Below, piece by piece: positions 24,103 through 32,526 of a DNA stretch of 42,280 nucleotides. A program made the translations under genes and the position numbers. The notes under the pieces were generated by a model. That model was not told where the DNA came from and did no database searches. It saw only the letters and a program-made list of their open reading frames with translations. Every line of letters starts with the position of its first letter. The first letter of the stretch is position 1. The stretch comes from JBDIBA01 sp039812705 (GTDB taxonomy: Bacteria; Actinomycetota; Acidimicrobiia; Acidimicrobiales; JBBSGY01), in the NCBI GenBank assembly GCA_039812705.1, contig JBDIBA010000013.1, forward strand, positions 1-42,280, written 5' to 3'.

Positions 24103-25665
24103 ATGGCTCGCGTACTTGTCACTGAGGAAATCGCCGAAAGCGGCCTGCAAGCGTTGCGGGACGCTGGCCACCATGTCGACGTTCGCTTGAAGCTCTCGCC
24201 AGAGGAGCTCTTGGACGCGGTGCAGGGCGCACAAGGCCTGGTTATTCGTTCGTCAACTCAAGTCACCGCCGACGTTCTTGATCGTGGTCGAGACCTGATG
24301 GTCGTTGGCCGCGCGGGAATTGGCCTCGATAACGTCGATGTCGACGCTGCAACGGAACGCGGTGTCATGGTCGTTAACGCGCCAACGTCGAACATCATTT
24401 CGGCGGCCGAGCACGCCATCTCATTGCTGATGAGCCAAGCCCGCAATGTTCCTCAGGCAAGTGCGGCACTCAAGGCCGGTCGCTGGGAGCGCAGCAAGTG
24501 GGAAGGCGTTGAGCTTTACGAAAAGACCCTCGGCATTGTTGGCCTGGGTCGCATTGGTGCGCTCGTTGCTCAGCGCATGTCCGCGTTTGGAATGAACCTT
24601 GTTGCTTACGACCCTTACATTTCTGCCGACAAGGCTCAGGCTTTGGGTTGTGAGTTAATGAGCCTCGAAGACGTCATGGCGTGTTCAGACTTCATCACAG
24701 TTCACTTGCCAAAAACCCCCGAAACTATTGGTCTTTTGAACAAGGAACTGCTTGAAAAGTCAAAGCCTGGCATCCGCATTGTTAATGCAGCGCGCGGAGG
24801 CATTGTCGACGAAGAAGCACTTGCCGAGGCAATCAGAAACGGTCACGTGGGCGGTGCAGGCCTTGACGTTTTCTCTACCGAGCCCGCTACAGAGTCTCCG
24901 CTTTTCGAGTTGGACTCCGTTGTTGTGACTCCGCACCTTGGAGCCAGCACGGCCGAAGCACAGGACAAAGCCGGTGTGACTATTGCCGAACAAGTGGGTC
25001 TGGCGTTGGCGGGGGACTTCGTTCCGTTTGCTGTCAACGTCAATGCAGCCGAGCCGCCAGAAGCCGTCAAGCCTTACTTGGGTCTTGCTGAGCACTTGGG
25101 CGCAATGTTCACCAACCTTGTCGGCGGAAACGTTGACGACATCGAGGTCTCTTACCGGGGCTCAATAGCCGAGTTGGACACACGTCTGTTGACGCTTGCC
25201 GTGCAAAAAGGTTTCGTCGGACAACACAGCGAACTTCCCGTGTCGTTCGTCAACGTCGGTCAAATCGCTGCCGAGCGCGGCCTCGAAGTGCGCGAGACCA
25301 AGTCCAGTAAGGCCAAGCGTTACGCGCTGAGCATCACGGTTCGCAGTGCAGACCGCTCGATTGCCGGCACATTGAACACCCGCGATGAACCCCGCATCAT
25401 CATGGTGAACGATGTCGATGTTGAGTTGCCGCCGTCCGACCACATGTTGGTTGTGCGCAACTCTGACCAGCCCGGAATGGTCGGCAAAGTGGGAACCGTG
25501 CTTGGTCAAGCTGGCGTGAACATCTCCGACATGGCGCTTGGTCGCGACACGCAAACTCAGTCGGCCACAATGGTCATCGCACTCGACGAACCTGTGACAG
25601 ATGAAGTGCGCAAGGCCCTCCAAGACATTCCAGGAATGACGACTGTGGCAGTGCTGAAGGCTTAG
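24103..25665 (+). CDS. serA: D-3-phosphoglycerate dehydrogenase, long (ASB + ACT) form
   Basis: SerA oxidises 3-phosphoglycerate to 3-phosphohydroxypyruvate with NAD, the committed step of serine synthesis. The 520 residues fit the actinobacterial long form: catalytic and NAD domains at about 1-310, an intervening ASB domain (about 320-440) and a C-terminal ACT domain (about 450-520, LVVRNSDQPGMVGKVGTVLGQAGVNISDM) that binds serine for feedback. Seen directly are GIVGLGRIG (NAD loop), NAARGGIVDE (substrate Arg), FSTEP (Glu) and VTPHLGAST (catalytic His). GAGAGGG lies 8 nt before the ATG, and TAAGGT at 24062-24067 may be its -10. It is convergent with the sunset-domain gene, with a 14-nt gap. 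Confidence 0.96.
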   Translation: MARVLVTEEIAESGLQALRDAGHHVDVRLKLSPEELLDAVQGAQGLVIRSSTQVTADVLDRGRDLMVVGRAGIGLDNVDVDAATERGVMVVNAPTSNIISAAEHAISLLMSQARNVPQASAALKAGRWERSKWEGVELYEKTLGIVGLGRIGALVAQRMSAFGMNLVAYDPYISADKAQALGCELMSLEDVMACSDFITVHLPKTPETIGLLNKELLEKSKPGIRIVNAARGGIVDEEALAEAIRNGHVGGAGLDVFSTEPATESPLFELDSVVVTPHLGASTAEAQDKAGVTIAEQVGLALAGDFVPFAVNVNAAEPPEAVKPYLGLAEHLGAMFTNLVGGNVDDIEVSYRGSIAELDTRLLTLAVQKGFVGQHSELPVSFVNVGQIAAERGLEVRETKSSKAKRYALSITVRSADRSIAGTLNTRDEPRIIMVNDVDVELPPSDHMLVVRNSDQPGMVGKVGTVLGQAGVNISDMALGRDTQTQSATMVIALDEPVTDEVRKALQDIPGMTTVAVLKA

Positions 25666-25679
25666 CGATTTAGCTTGTT

Positions 25680-26672
25680 CTACAGCGGCGAGCGGCTGAA
25701 TCCGTCAGCCTCGGCGGCTTCAGCGGTTGCATAGCAAACGTCGGCTACAACGTTCTCGTAGCTGCCGCTGCCGGGTTCGTGATAGCGACCGGTTGCATAA
25801 CGCGCCTTGATTGGGTGCGATAGCGGACAGCTGCCATCGCTCTGGGGCGTTGATGTCTTTGGCCCGGGTGTGGGCGTTAGATGTCGCGAGTTGACCTCGG
25901 CGCCGCCATCGTTTTCGTCATCGCCTTCGGCGTTGGTGTTGCCTGCCTTGCTTTTGGCGTCTTCGTTCTTCGTTGCACTCTGGGATGCGGACTTGCTCGG
26001 CTTGTCAGTAGCAGGCTTCTCAGTTTTGGGCTTAGGCGTCTCGCGCTTTGCGGGGGCAGGCCTTTGCGTATCTGCCTTGGTTGGTTCTGCCTTGGCCGGT
26101 TCGGGCTTCACGGGCTCGGGCTTCACGGGCTCGGGCTTGTCTGCGGCGGCCTGTTCGATTGGCAGAGTTTCTTCTTCGGCCTCGGCAGCTTCAGCAAGGA
26201 CGGCTTCTGCCTCTGCGTACAGCTCGGCTGCCTCGTTCTTGGCGTTGCCGGGGTCGGGCACCAAGTCGGTCATTGTGCCGGTTGTGTTGTCTTCGCCTGG
26301 GTCTTGTTCAGGCTCAACTTCTGGAAGCGGGGCGGGGGAGTCGTTGCGGGCCAGGTCTTCTTCGGTGACTACATCGTCATCACCGAATCCGTCACCGGAA
26401 GGATCTGATTCTGTTTGGTTCGAGATGATCTCGTCTTGTTCGACCTCGTCAGAAGACTCGGCAACGAAAACAGTTTGGCGAACTGGGCGTCCATCGACGG
26501 TTAAGTCGACAAGGGAGTCTCGGCGAATGGACATTGCCCCGCGGGGGATCTTTGTTCCAAGGGTTTTTGCTGCGCGAGTAACGCTCGCTCGCCGCATGGC
26601 GGCAAAAACTCCAGTCAAGACCGCCAGGACAACTAGTGCGAATTGAGGTTTACCAAGCCGTGCCACCCCCAC
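25680..26672 (-). CDS. Membrane-anchored low-complexity protein with C-terminal sunset domain
   Basis: From GTG 26672 (or GTG 26666) the protein has about 330 residues. An N-terminal membrane span (FALVVLAVLTGVFAAM) is followed by a basic segment with PRGAMSIRRDSLVDLTVDG. A long acidic and then Lys-Pro-Ala-Glu-rich spacer with KPEPV-type repeats follows. The last about 50 residues contain CPLSHPIKARYATGRYHEPG, a tyrosine-containing strand and VCYATAEAAEADGFSRS. That tail matches the actinobacterial 'sunset' domain pattern: CP..HPIKA, YH.PG, then C..T..EA...GF. The spacer is disordered and could reach into the envelope. The function is unknown. It is divergent from leuA, with 98 bp between the starts. 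Confidence 0.68.
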   Translation of the reverse strand: MGVARLGKPQFALVVLAVLTGVFAAMRRASVTRAAKTLGTKIPRGAMSIRRDSLVDLTVDGRPVRQTVFVAESSDEVEQDEIISNQTESDPSGDGFGDDDVVTEEDLARNDSPAPLPEVEPEQDPGEDNTTGTMTDLVPDPGNAKNEAAELYAEAEAVLAEAAEAEEETLPIEQAAADKPEPVKPEPVKPEPAKAEPTKADTQRPAPAKRETPKPKTEKPATDKPSKSASQSATKNEDAKSKAGNTNAEGDDENDGGAEVNSRHLTPTPGPKTSTPQSDGSCPLSHPIKARYATGRYHEPGSGSYENVVADVCYATAEAAEADGFSRSPL

Positions 26673-26757
26673 AGTGTGCCCGCTCGCAGCGATGAATGTG
26701 GGGCAAACCGTTGTTTCAGGGCTCGTGATTGACGGCCAGAGGCGACAAAGGCCCAGG

Positions 26758-26763
26758 TAAACT
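26758..26763 (+). promoter_or_regulatory. Predicted -10 box (TAAACT) of leuA
   Basis: TAAACT ends 7 nt before the ATG at 26771. It fixes that ATG, rather than the upstream in-frame TTG at 26729, as the likely leuA start. Confidence 0.5.
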
Positions 26764-26770
26764 CCCGCAG

Positions 26771-28456
26771 ATGGCCGAATACCAGGTTGAGACACCTACC
26801 CCGAAGATGCCCTGCCACCTGTATCAACCGTTTCCTCCGGTTGACCTTCCCGACAGAACCTGGCCAGACGCCGTCCTGCGCAAGGCTCCTATTTGGTGTG
26901 CGGTCGATCTGCGCGACGGAAATCAGGCCCTCATCAATCCAATGGATTCAGAGCGCAAGCTCAAGATGTGGGACCTCTTGGTTGAGCTTGGCTTCGAGGA
27001 AATTGAGGTGGGTTTCCCTTCTGCGTCGCAGACTGACTTTGATTTTGTTCGGTTGCTGATCGAAGAGGACCGCATTCCCGATGATGTGGTCATTCAGGTC
27101 TTGACTCAGGCTCGCCCAGAGCTCATCAAACGCACTTATGAGTCGTTGGTGGGCGCAAAGCGCGCGATCGTCCATCTCTACAACTCCACCTCAACGCTTC
27201 AGCGCGAGGTTGTTTTCAAGATGGATCGCGATGGCGTGAAACAACTTGCGGTCGATGGTGCCAAGTTGTGCAAAGACAGTGAGTCAATTTGTCCCGAAGT
27301 TGCAATTCGCTATGAATACTCGCCGGAAAGCTTTACGGGAACAGAGCTTGACTACGCACTTGAAGTGTCAGAAGCAGTTCTTGACGCGTTGGGTGCAGAT
27401 GAGCAAAGCCCCGTGGTTATCAACTTGCCGGCGACCGTTGAAATGTCGACACCGAACGTGTTCGCGGACCAAATCGAATGGATGCACCGCAACTTCAGCA
27501 ATCGTGAACGAGTCATTCTTAGTGTGCACCCGCACAATGACCGAGGGACCGCGATTGCAGCAGCAGAGTTTGCGCAGATGGCCGGCGCAGACCGCGTTGA
27601 AGGCACGTTGTTTGGCAATGGTGAACGCACTGGAAACGTTGACGTTGTCACGCTTGGCTTGAACCTGTTTAGTCAAGGGGTTGACCCGGGCTTGGATTTC
27701 AGTCAGATCAACAACGTCAGACGAGTCGTCGAACACTGCAACGAATTGCCCGTGCATCCTCGTCATCCCTACGTTGGCGACCTTGTGTACACGGCGTTTT
27801 CCGGTTCGCACCAAGACGCAATCAAGAAGGGCTTCGAAGCACTCGGCGAGAATTACAAGCAATGGGCAGTCCCATATCTGCCGATTGACCCAAGCCATGT
27901 CGGCCGCACTTACGAAGATGTCATTCGTGTGAACTCGCAGTCCGGCAAGGGCGGGGTTGCGTACGTGATGAGCACCTTCCACGGTTTGGACCTTCCGCGC
28001 CGTCTTCAGATTGAGTTTTCAAGAGTCATCCAGTCTGTGACTGATGCCAGTGGTCGCGAGATCAACCCGCAAGAGATGCTTGCGATTTTTGAAGAGACCT
28101 ATCTGAAGGCGGGCGCCGTTGGTTGGCTGGGGAACACAGAAGTGACTTCGCGATCCGGCTCAACAACTGCGATTGCTGTTGACTTGGAGCTCTCCGGTCA
28201 GAAGCAGCGCATTAGCGGCAGTGGAAACGGCCCGATTGACGCGTTTGTTGCTGCGTTGAAGCCAACTGGCGTCAGTGTCGAAGTCCTTGACTATTCCGAG
28301 CACGCGATTTCGGCCGGTGCCAACGCCAAGGCAGTCACTTACGTCGAGACCGCCAGTGGAGACAACGTTAAGTGGGGCGTCGGCATTGATGAAGACATCG
28401 TGACCGCTTCGTTGCGCGCGGTTGTCAGCGCCGCAAACCGTCATCAAAACGGTTAG
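26771..28456 (+). CDS. leuA: 2-Isopropylmalate synthase, long actinobacterial form
   Basis: LeuA condenses acetyl-CoA and 2-ketoisovalerate, the first step specific to leucine. The 561-residue product starts MAEYQVETPTPKMPCHLYQPF, and the region DLPDRTWPDAVLRKAPIWC resembles the mycobacterial enzyme. The TIM-barrel motifs are VDLRDGNQALINPMD (RDGNQ) and SVHPHNDRGTAIAAAE (metal-binding HxH). Residues from about 430 form the LeuA regulatory dimer domain (LELSGQKQRISGSGNGPIDA), which in relatives binds leucine. The ATG at 26771 is preferred because a TAAACT box lies 7 nt upstream. leuA stands alone, away from leuCD and leuB, and is convergent with the SDR gene. Confidence 0.96.
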   Translation: MAEYQVETPTPKMPCHLYQPFPPVDLPDRTWPDAVLRKAPIWCAVDLRDGNQALINPMDSERKLKMWDLLVELGFEEIEVGFPSASQTDFDFVRLLIEEDRIPDDVVIQVLTQARPELIKRTYESLVGAKRAIVHLYNSTSTLQREVVFKMDRDGVKQLAVDGAKLCKDSESICPEVAIRYEYSPESFTGTELDYALEVSEAVLDALGADEQSPVVINLPATVEMSTPNVFADQIEWMHRNFSNRERVILSVHPHNDRGTAIAAAEFAQMAGADRVEGTLFGNGERTGNVDVVTLGLNLFSQGVDPGLDFSQINNVRRVVEHCNELPVHPRHPYVGDLVYTAFSGSHQDAIKKGFEALGENYKQWAVPYLPIDPSHVGRTYEDVIRVNSQSGKGGVAYVMSTFHGLDLPRRLQIEFSRVIQSVTDASGREINPQEMLAIFEETYLKAGAVGWLGNTEVTSRSGSTTAIAVDLELSGQKQRISGSGNGPIDAFVAALKPTGVSVEVLDYSEHAISAGANAKAVTYVETASGDNVKWGVGIDEDIVTASLRAVVSAANRHQNG

Positions 28457-28485
28457 GTGTTGTGCGTAGTTGCGACGCTGCGCTG

Positions 28486-29958
28486 CTAGTCGGTCTTGTG
28501 TTCGGCGCGGTATGTAACCGCGTCAAGCATTCTTTTGAATAGGAAGTGGTGGACTGGTTTGAGAATCCACCAATAGACGCGCCCAATAAGACTGTTAGGT
28601 ACGTAACGTGCCCATTGCGTCACCGTTGTCATGCCGTTGTCTTCGCCGATTTTCCATTCAAGCCAAGCGAGGCCGGGAAGCTTCATTTCCGCGCGCAGCC
28701 GCAGTAGTTGCAGCTCTTTCATCTGGTCGACTCGCCAATTGTCGATTGTGTCTCCAATGCGGAGGTCATCAGGGTGTCGACGTCCTCGACCCAAGCCGAT
28801 TCCACCCGAGATGCCGTCAAGAAGACCACGCAGCGACCACAACTTGTTCAATGTGAACCACCCACGCTCACCGCCAATGCCGGTAATTGTTTTCCAAACA
28901 TCTTCATCGGATGCAGTGGTGGTTCGAGACTGCTTGTTCTCGTAAAGCAGCGGTCCAGACCAGTGAGGGTCTGAAGGCAAAGGTGCGGCCGGGTCGGTTA
29001 GGTCAGACAATTCTGTGTCTGTCCAAGTGGTACCCATGTTGCCTTCTTTTGTGGAATTGGTTGCTTCGGCCAAGGCCTCGTGAAGGTTCATGGTTTCGCG
29101 CGGTATCAGTCGCTGAGCCTTGTCATCGCGGACGATCACTTCGTTGGCAAGTCCAAGAACGAGGCTCTTGGCCAGCGGCACTGGAAGCGGCGTAAACAGT
29201 CCAATCCATATCGAGGACAAGTGCGGACTCAATATGGGTACGCAAAAGATGTATCGGTTCTTGAGGCCCGAAAGGTGGCTGTACGCAAGCATCATGTCTT
29301 TGTAAGTCGTGATGTCTTTGCCGCCAATCTCGATGACCTCTCCGCGAACGTCTTTGTTTGTGACCGCTTCAGTCAGGTACCAGAGAACGTCCTTGATCGC
29401 GATTGGTTGACATTTTGTGGTTACCCATTTCGGCATGATCATCACTGGAGACACGTCGACGCCCGAGCGGAGTAGTTCGAAAGAAGCGCTTCCTGCGCCA
29501 ATGATGACGCCGGCGCGAAACTCTGTGACGGGCACGTTTCCAGAAGCAAGTGCAACGCCAACGTCGTGACGTGAAATCAAGTGTTCAGAGAGGTCGGCAT
29601 CGCCTTCGTCGCCAAGACCGCCCAAATAAATGATCTGTTTGACGCCTGCGTGTTCTGCGCACATTGCGAAATTGCGTGCCATCTGCAGATCGTGGTCTGC
29701 AAAGTTGCCACGGTTGTCTTCTGTCATTGAGTGAATGAAGAAGTAGGCCGTGTCGACGCCCTTCATGGCCTTGCTCAAAGATTCCGAGTCGCTTGCATCG
29801 CCCTGGTACGCAACGATTGAGTTGCTCCAGTAAAAGGCCTCAAGACGCTGCGGGGATCTTGCAAAGCAACGAACGGTGTGTCCCGCCTTCAACAGCTCGG
29901 GCACAAGACGGCCACCTATGTAGCCGGTTGCTCCCGTAAGCAGGACGGTCTTTCCCAT
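28486..29958 (-). CDS. NAD(P)-binding SDR protein with C-terminal DUF2867 domain
   Basis: This 490-residue two-domain protein has an N-terminal extended short-chain dehydrogenase/NmrA-like Rossmann domain: VLLTGATGYIGGRLVPELL (GxxGxxG at about 9-16), ARSPQRLEA, YQGDASD and KQIIYLGGLGD. From about residue 330 a DUF2867 region follows (ASDEDVWKTITGIGGERGW ... GRGRRHPDDLRIGDTIDNW ... LRLRAEMKLPGLAWLEWKI). It ends with a short amphipathic or membrane-near segment (VYWWILKPVHHFLFKRML). The substrate is unknown. Proteins with this pairing are usually annotated as NAD-dependent epimerases without tested function. It starts 9 nt after leuD, so it is probably cotranscribed with greA-leuC-leuD. Confidence 0.82.
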   Translation of the reverse strand: MGKTVLLTGATGYIGGRLVPELLKAGHTVRCFARSPQRLEAFYWSNSIVAYQGDASDSESLSKAMKGVDTAYFFIHSMTEDNRGNFADHDLQMARNFAMCAEHAGVKQIIYLGGLGDEGDADLSEHLISRHDVGVALASGNVPVTEFRAGVIIGAGSASFELLRSGVDVSPVMIMPKWVTTKCQPIAIKDVLWYLTEAVTNKDVRGEVIEIGGKDITTYKDMMLAYSHLSGLKNRYIFCVPILSPHLSSIWIGLFTPLPVPLAKSLVLGLANEVIVRDDKAQRLIPRETMNLHEALAEATNSTKEGNMGTTWTDTELSDLTDPAAPLPSDPHWSGPLLYENKQSRTTTASDEDVWKTITGIGGERGWFTLNKLWSLRGLLDGISGGIGLGRGRRHPDDLRIGDTIDNWRVDQMKELQLLRLRAEMKLPGLAWLEWKIGEDNGMTTVTQWARYVPNSLIGRVYWWILKPVHHFLFKRMLDAVTYRAEHKTD

Positions 29959-29967
29959 GGCTGGACC

Positions 29968-30564
29968 CTAGGTGTTTGTGGTTGGTAGATGCGATGGCCT
30001 TGTGGTTTCGAATCGATCTATTTCTTCAACACTACGGAGCGTGAGGCCAATGTCGTCCCATCCCTCCAACAGACGTTGCTGTGTGAATGGATCAACATGG
30101 AAGCTCACCTCCAGGCTGAGACTTGACACCAAGACAGTCAGCGTTTCGACATCAATGATGATCTCGGTGTCTGGGTTCTTTTCAACCGCGTGAAGAATGG
30201 TTTCGACAACGTCAGGTTCCAAGCGCACAGGCACCAGACCGCTCTTGGTGGAGTTGTTGGAAAAGATGTCACCAAAGCGCGATGAAATGACCGCGCGAAA
30301 GCCGTAATCCATGAGTGCCCACACGGCGTGCTCACGTGAAGACCCGGTTCCAAAGTTCGGTCCGGCGACAATGATCGAAGCCAGGTCGAATTGCGGAAGA
30401 TTCATCACGAAGTTCGGGTCTTCGCGCCACTCAGAAAACAACCCCTTGCCAAAACCTGTTCGCTCGACGCGCTTTAACCAGTCGCTTGGAATGATCTGAT
30501 CTGTGTCGACGTCTGATCGGTCGAGCGGAAGAGCTGTGCCGGTGATCCTTCTAACTGGTTCCAC
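29968..30564 (-). CDS. leuD: 3-Isopropylmalate dehydratase, small subunit
   Basis: LeuD completes isopropylmalate isomerase together with LeuC. The 198-residue swivel domain shows GTALPLDRSDVDTDQIIPSDWLKR and the loop GPNFGTGSSREHAVWAL, which contains the GSSREH substrate-contacting motif of the aconitase family. The start is a GTG with AAGGA 6 nt upstream. It follows leuC by 30 nt and precedes the SDR gene by 9 nt. All are on the minus strand from the greA promoter. Confidence 0.96.
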   Translation of the reverse strand: MEPVRRITGTALPLDRSDVDTDQIIPSDWLKRVERTGFGKGLFSEWREDPNFVMNLPQFDLASIIVAGPNFGTGSSREHAVWALMDYGFRAVISSRFGDIFSNNSTKSGLVPVRLEPDVVETILHAVEKNPDTEIIIDVETLTVLVSSLSLEVSFHVDPFTQQRLLEGWDDIGLTLRSVEEIDRFETTRPSHLPTTNT

Positions 30565-30594
30565 GGAAGTTCCTTCTTGAAAAGGTGAAGTTGA

Positions 30595-31995
30595 TTACAG
30601 GTCTGATGGAGTGGCGAACGTGCCGGCAATTGCTGTTGCTGCGGCAACTTCTGGAGACACCAAGTGCGTGCGTCCGCCCTTGCCCTGACGTCCCTCAAAG
30701 TTGCGGTTGCTTGTTGAGGCGCAACGTTCGTTTGGTTGCAGCTTGTCGGGGTTCATGGCAAGACACATAGAGCAACCGGCGTCACGCCATTCAAAGCCCG
30801 CAGATTTGAAAATCTTGTCCAGACCCTCTTGTTCGGCTTGTTCTTGTACGAGACCCGAGCCGGGAACGACCATTGCTCGCATCGACTTTGCTATCTGTTT
30901 GCCGTCAACAACGTGTGCTGCGGCGCGTAGGTCTTCAATGCGTGCGTTCGTGCAGCTTCCTAAAAAGACAGTGTCAACCGCGATGTCGCGAATCGGGGTG
31001 CCGGCGGTGAGCCCCATGTAGGCAAGCGCGCGGCGCCCGGCATCGCGACTCGAAGCTTCAGCAAATGATTCCGGGTCTGGAACGTTGTCTGTAATTCGTG
31101 CGACTTGTCCGGGGTTTGTTCCCCACGACACGTGTGGAACAAGTGACGAGCCATCCAGGTGTACTTCCTTGTCGAACTGTGCATCTGCATCGGTGTGCAG
31201 TTGCTTCCAGTCTTCAAGTGCGGCTTCCCAAGCTGAACCTGTTGGTGCATGGCGACGCCCTTCAAGGTAGGCAAAGGTCTTGTCATCGGGCGCGATCATT
31301 CCGGCACGCGCGCCACCTTCGATGCTCATGTTGCAGACGGTCATGCGGCCTTCCATGGAAAGGCTTTCGATGACGCTTCCGCGATACTCAACAAGCGAAC
31401 CAATTCCGCCGCCCGTTCCAATCTCGCCAATGATCGCCAAGATGACGTCTTTCGCAGTCACGCCAGGCTGTAGAACGCCGTCGACATTGATGGCCATCGT
31501 GCCCGGCTTGTGTTGCGGCAGCGTTTGAGTGGCGAGAACGTGTTCGACTTCGGTTGTTCCAATTCCGAATGCAAGCGCGCCAAATGCGCCGTGGGTAGAG
31601 GTGTGAGAGTCACCACAGACGATTGTCATTCCGGGTTGAGTGAGACCAAGTTCCGGGCCGATTACGTGAACGATGCCCTGGTTCTTGTGGCCGCGCGGGT
31701 AGAGGGTGATGCCGAACTCTTTGCAGTTTGCGTCAAGGGCTTCAAGTTGCTTTTTGCTGATTGGGTCAGCAACGGGACCTGCAATAGTCGGCACGTTGTG
31801 ATCAGCGGTTGCAACGGTTAGGTCTGGACGACGAACGCCGCGGTTGTTCATCCGCAGCCCGTCAAAGGCTTGCGGTGACGTCACTTCGTGCACCAGGTGA
31901 AGGTCAATGTAGAGAAGGTCGGGTTCGCCGTCTGCGGAACGAACCACGTGACGATCCCACAACTTGTCGCTGAGTGTTCTCGGCGATGGACTCAA
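30595..31995 (-). CDS. leuC: 3-Isopropylmalate dehydratase, large subunit
   Basis: LeuC carries the [4Fe-4S] cluster and isomerises 2- to 3-isopropylmalate in leucine synthesis. The 466-residue sequence includes VTSPQAFDGLRMNNRGVRRPD, CGDSHTSTHGAFGALAFGIGTTEVEHVLATQ (read in two parts), LGSCTNARIEDL and AGCSMCLAMNPDKL. The cysteines in the last two motifs, C in SCTN and the two in CSMC, are the cluster ligands. The start is a TTG with GGAGG 5 nt upstream, the clearest ribosome binding site in this operon. leuC follows greA by 30 nt and leuD follows by 30 nt. Confidence 0.96.
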   Translation of the reverse strand: MSPSPRTLSDKLWDRHVVRSADGEPDLLYIDLHLVHEVTSPQAFDGLRMNNRGVRRPDLTVATADHNVPTIAGPVADPISKKQLEALDANCKEFGITLYPRGHKNQGIVHVIGPELGLTQPGMTIVCGDSHTSTHGAFGALAFGIGTTEVEHVLATQTLPQHKPGTMAINVDGVLQPGVTAKDVILAIIGEIGTGGGIGSLVEYRGSVIESLSMEGRMTVCNMSIEGGARAGMIAPDDKTFAYLEGRRHAPTGSAWEAALEDWKQLHTDADAQFDKEVHLDGSSLVPHVSWGTNPGQVARITDNVPDPESFAEASSRDAGRRALAYMGLTAGTPIRDIAVDTVFLGSCTNARIEDLRAAAHVVDGKQIAKSMRAMVVPGSGLVQEQAEQEGLDKIFKSAGFEWRDAGCSMCLAMNPDKLQPNERCASTSNRNFEGRQGKGGRTHLVSPEVAAATAIAGTFATPSDL

Positions 31996-32025
31996 TGTGA
32001 CCTCCGTTGGTTGTCTGAAATCAGA

Positions 32026-32493
32026 TCAGCGAATTGCGACAATCTCGACTGTCAGATCGCCATTCGGTGCAGCGTATGAAACGGTGTCTCCACTCTTTTG
32101 GCCAAGCAGTGCCTGGCCAAGTGGGGAGTTGGGGCTCATCACGGTTACGTCGTCACGGCGTTCTTCGATGGAGCCGATTAGATAAGCCTCGGTGTCTGTG
32201 TCTCCGTCGTAACGGATCTCAACGACCGAACCTTCAATAACGGTGTCGGAGGCAGGCGTGTCGCCTTCGACAATTTCGCAGTCGCTCAGCATCTCTTGGA
32301 TTTGGCGAATGCGGGACTCCATCTTGCCCTGCTCGTCCTTTGCGGCGTGGTAGTCGCCGTTTTCTTTGAGGTCTCCAAGCGCTCGTGCGGCCTCGATGGC
32401 ATTGGCAACTTTGATGCGACCCTCAGTGGTGAGTTTGTGCAGCTCGGCATTGAGCCTGTCAAATGCGTCACGCGAGAGTTTTGTTGAAGACAT
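32026..32493 (-). CDS. greA: Transcription elongation factor GreA
   Basis: GreA enters the RNA polymerase secondary channel and stimulates cleavage of backtracked RNA. The 155-residue length is typical. The N-terminal coiled coil (residues 1 to about 75) carries the tip motif GDLKENGDYHAAKDEQGKM with its conserved acidic residues. The C-terminal FKBP-like domain includes TDTEAYLIGSIEERRDDVTV and NSPLGQALLGQKSGDTVSY. It starts the minus-strand unit greA-leuC-leuD-SDR, only 33 bp from the divergent leuB start. That pairing of a general transcription factor with leucine genes is unusual and may reflect shared promoter control. Confidence 0.96.
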   Translation of the reverse strand: MSSTKLSRDAFDRLNAELHKLTTEGRIKVANAIEAARALGDLKENGDYHAAKDEQGKMESRIRQIQEMLSDCEIVEGDTPASDTVIEGSVVEIRYDGDTDTEAYLIGSIEERRDDVTVMSPNSPLGQALLGQKSGDTVSYAAPNGDLTVEIVAIR

Positions 32494-32526
32494 GGCGAAC
32501 CAGCCTAGCGGGCGTAGCGTCTGGGC
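32494..32526. promoter_or_regulatory. 33-bp divergent leaderless promoter region, greA / leuB
   Basis: On the plus strand TAGCGT (32515-32520) ends 6 nt before the leuB ATG. On the minus strand TAGGCT (32507-32502) ends 8 nt before the greA ATG. Neither ATG has a ribosome binding site. Both -35 regions must therefore lie within the opposite gene, and the two promoters cannot be occupied independently. Confidence 0.55.

Noticed and set aside
25807..26646. A long plus-strand frame opposite the sunset-domain gene, rich in Ser, Gly and Ala.
   Set aside because: Its low complexity mirrors the Lys-Pro-Glu spacer on the other strand. The minus-strand product has a membrane span and a recognisable C-terminal domain, so the plus frame is a shadow.
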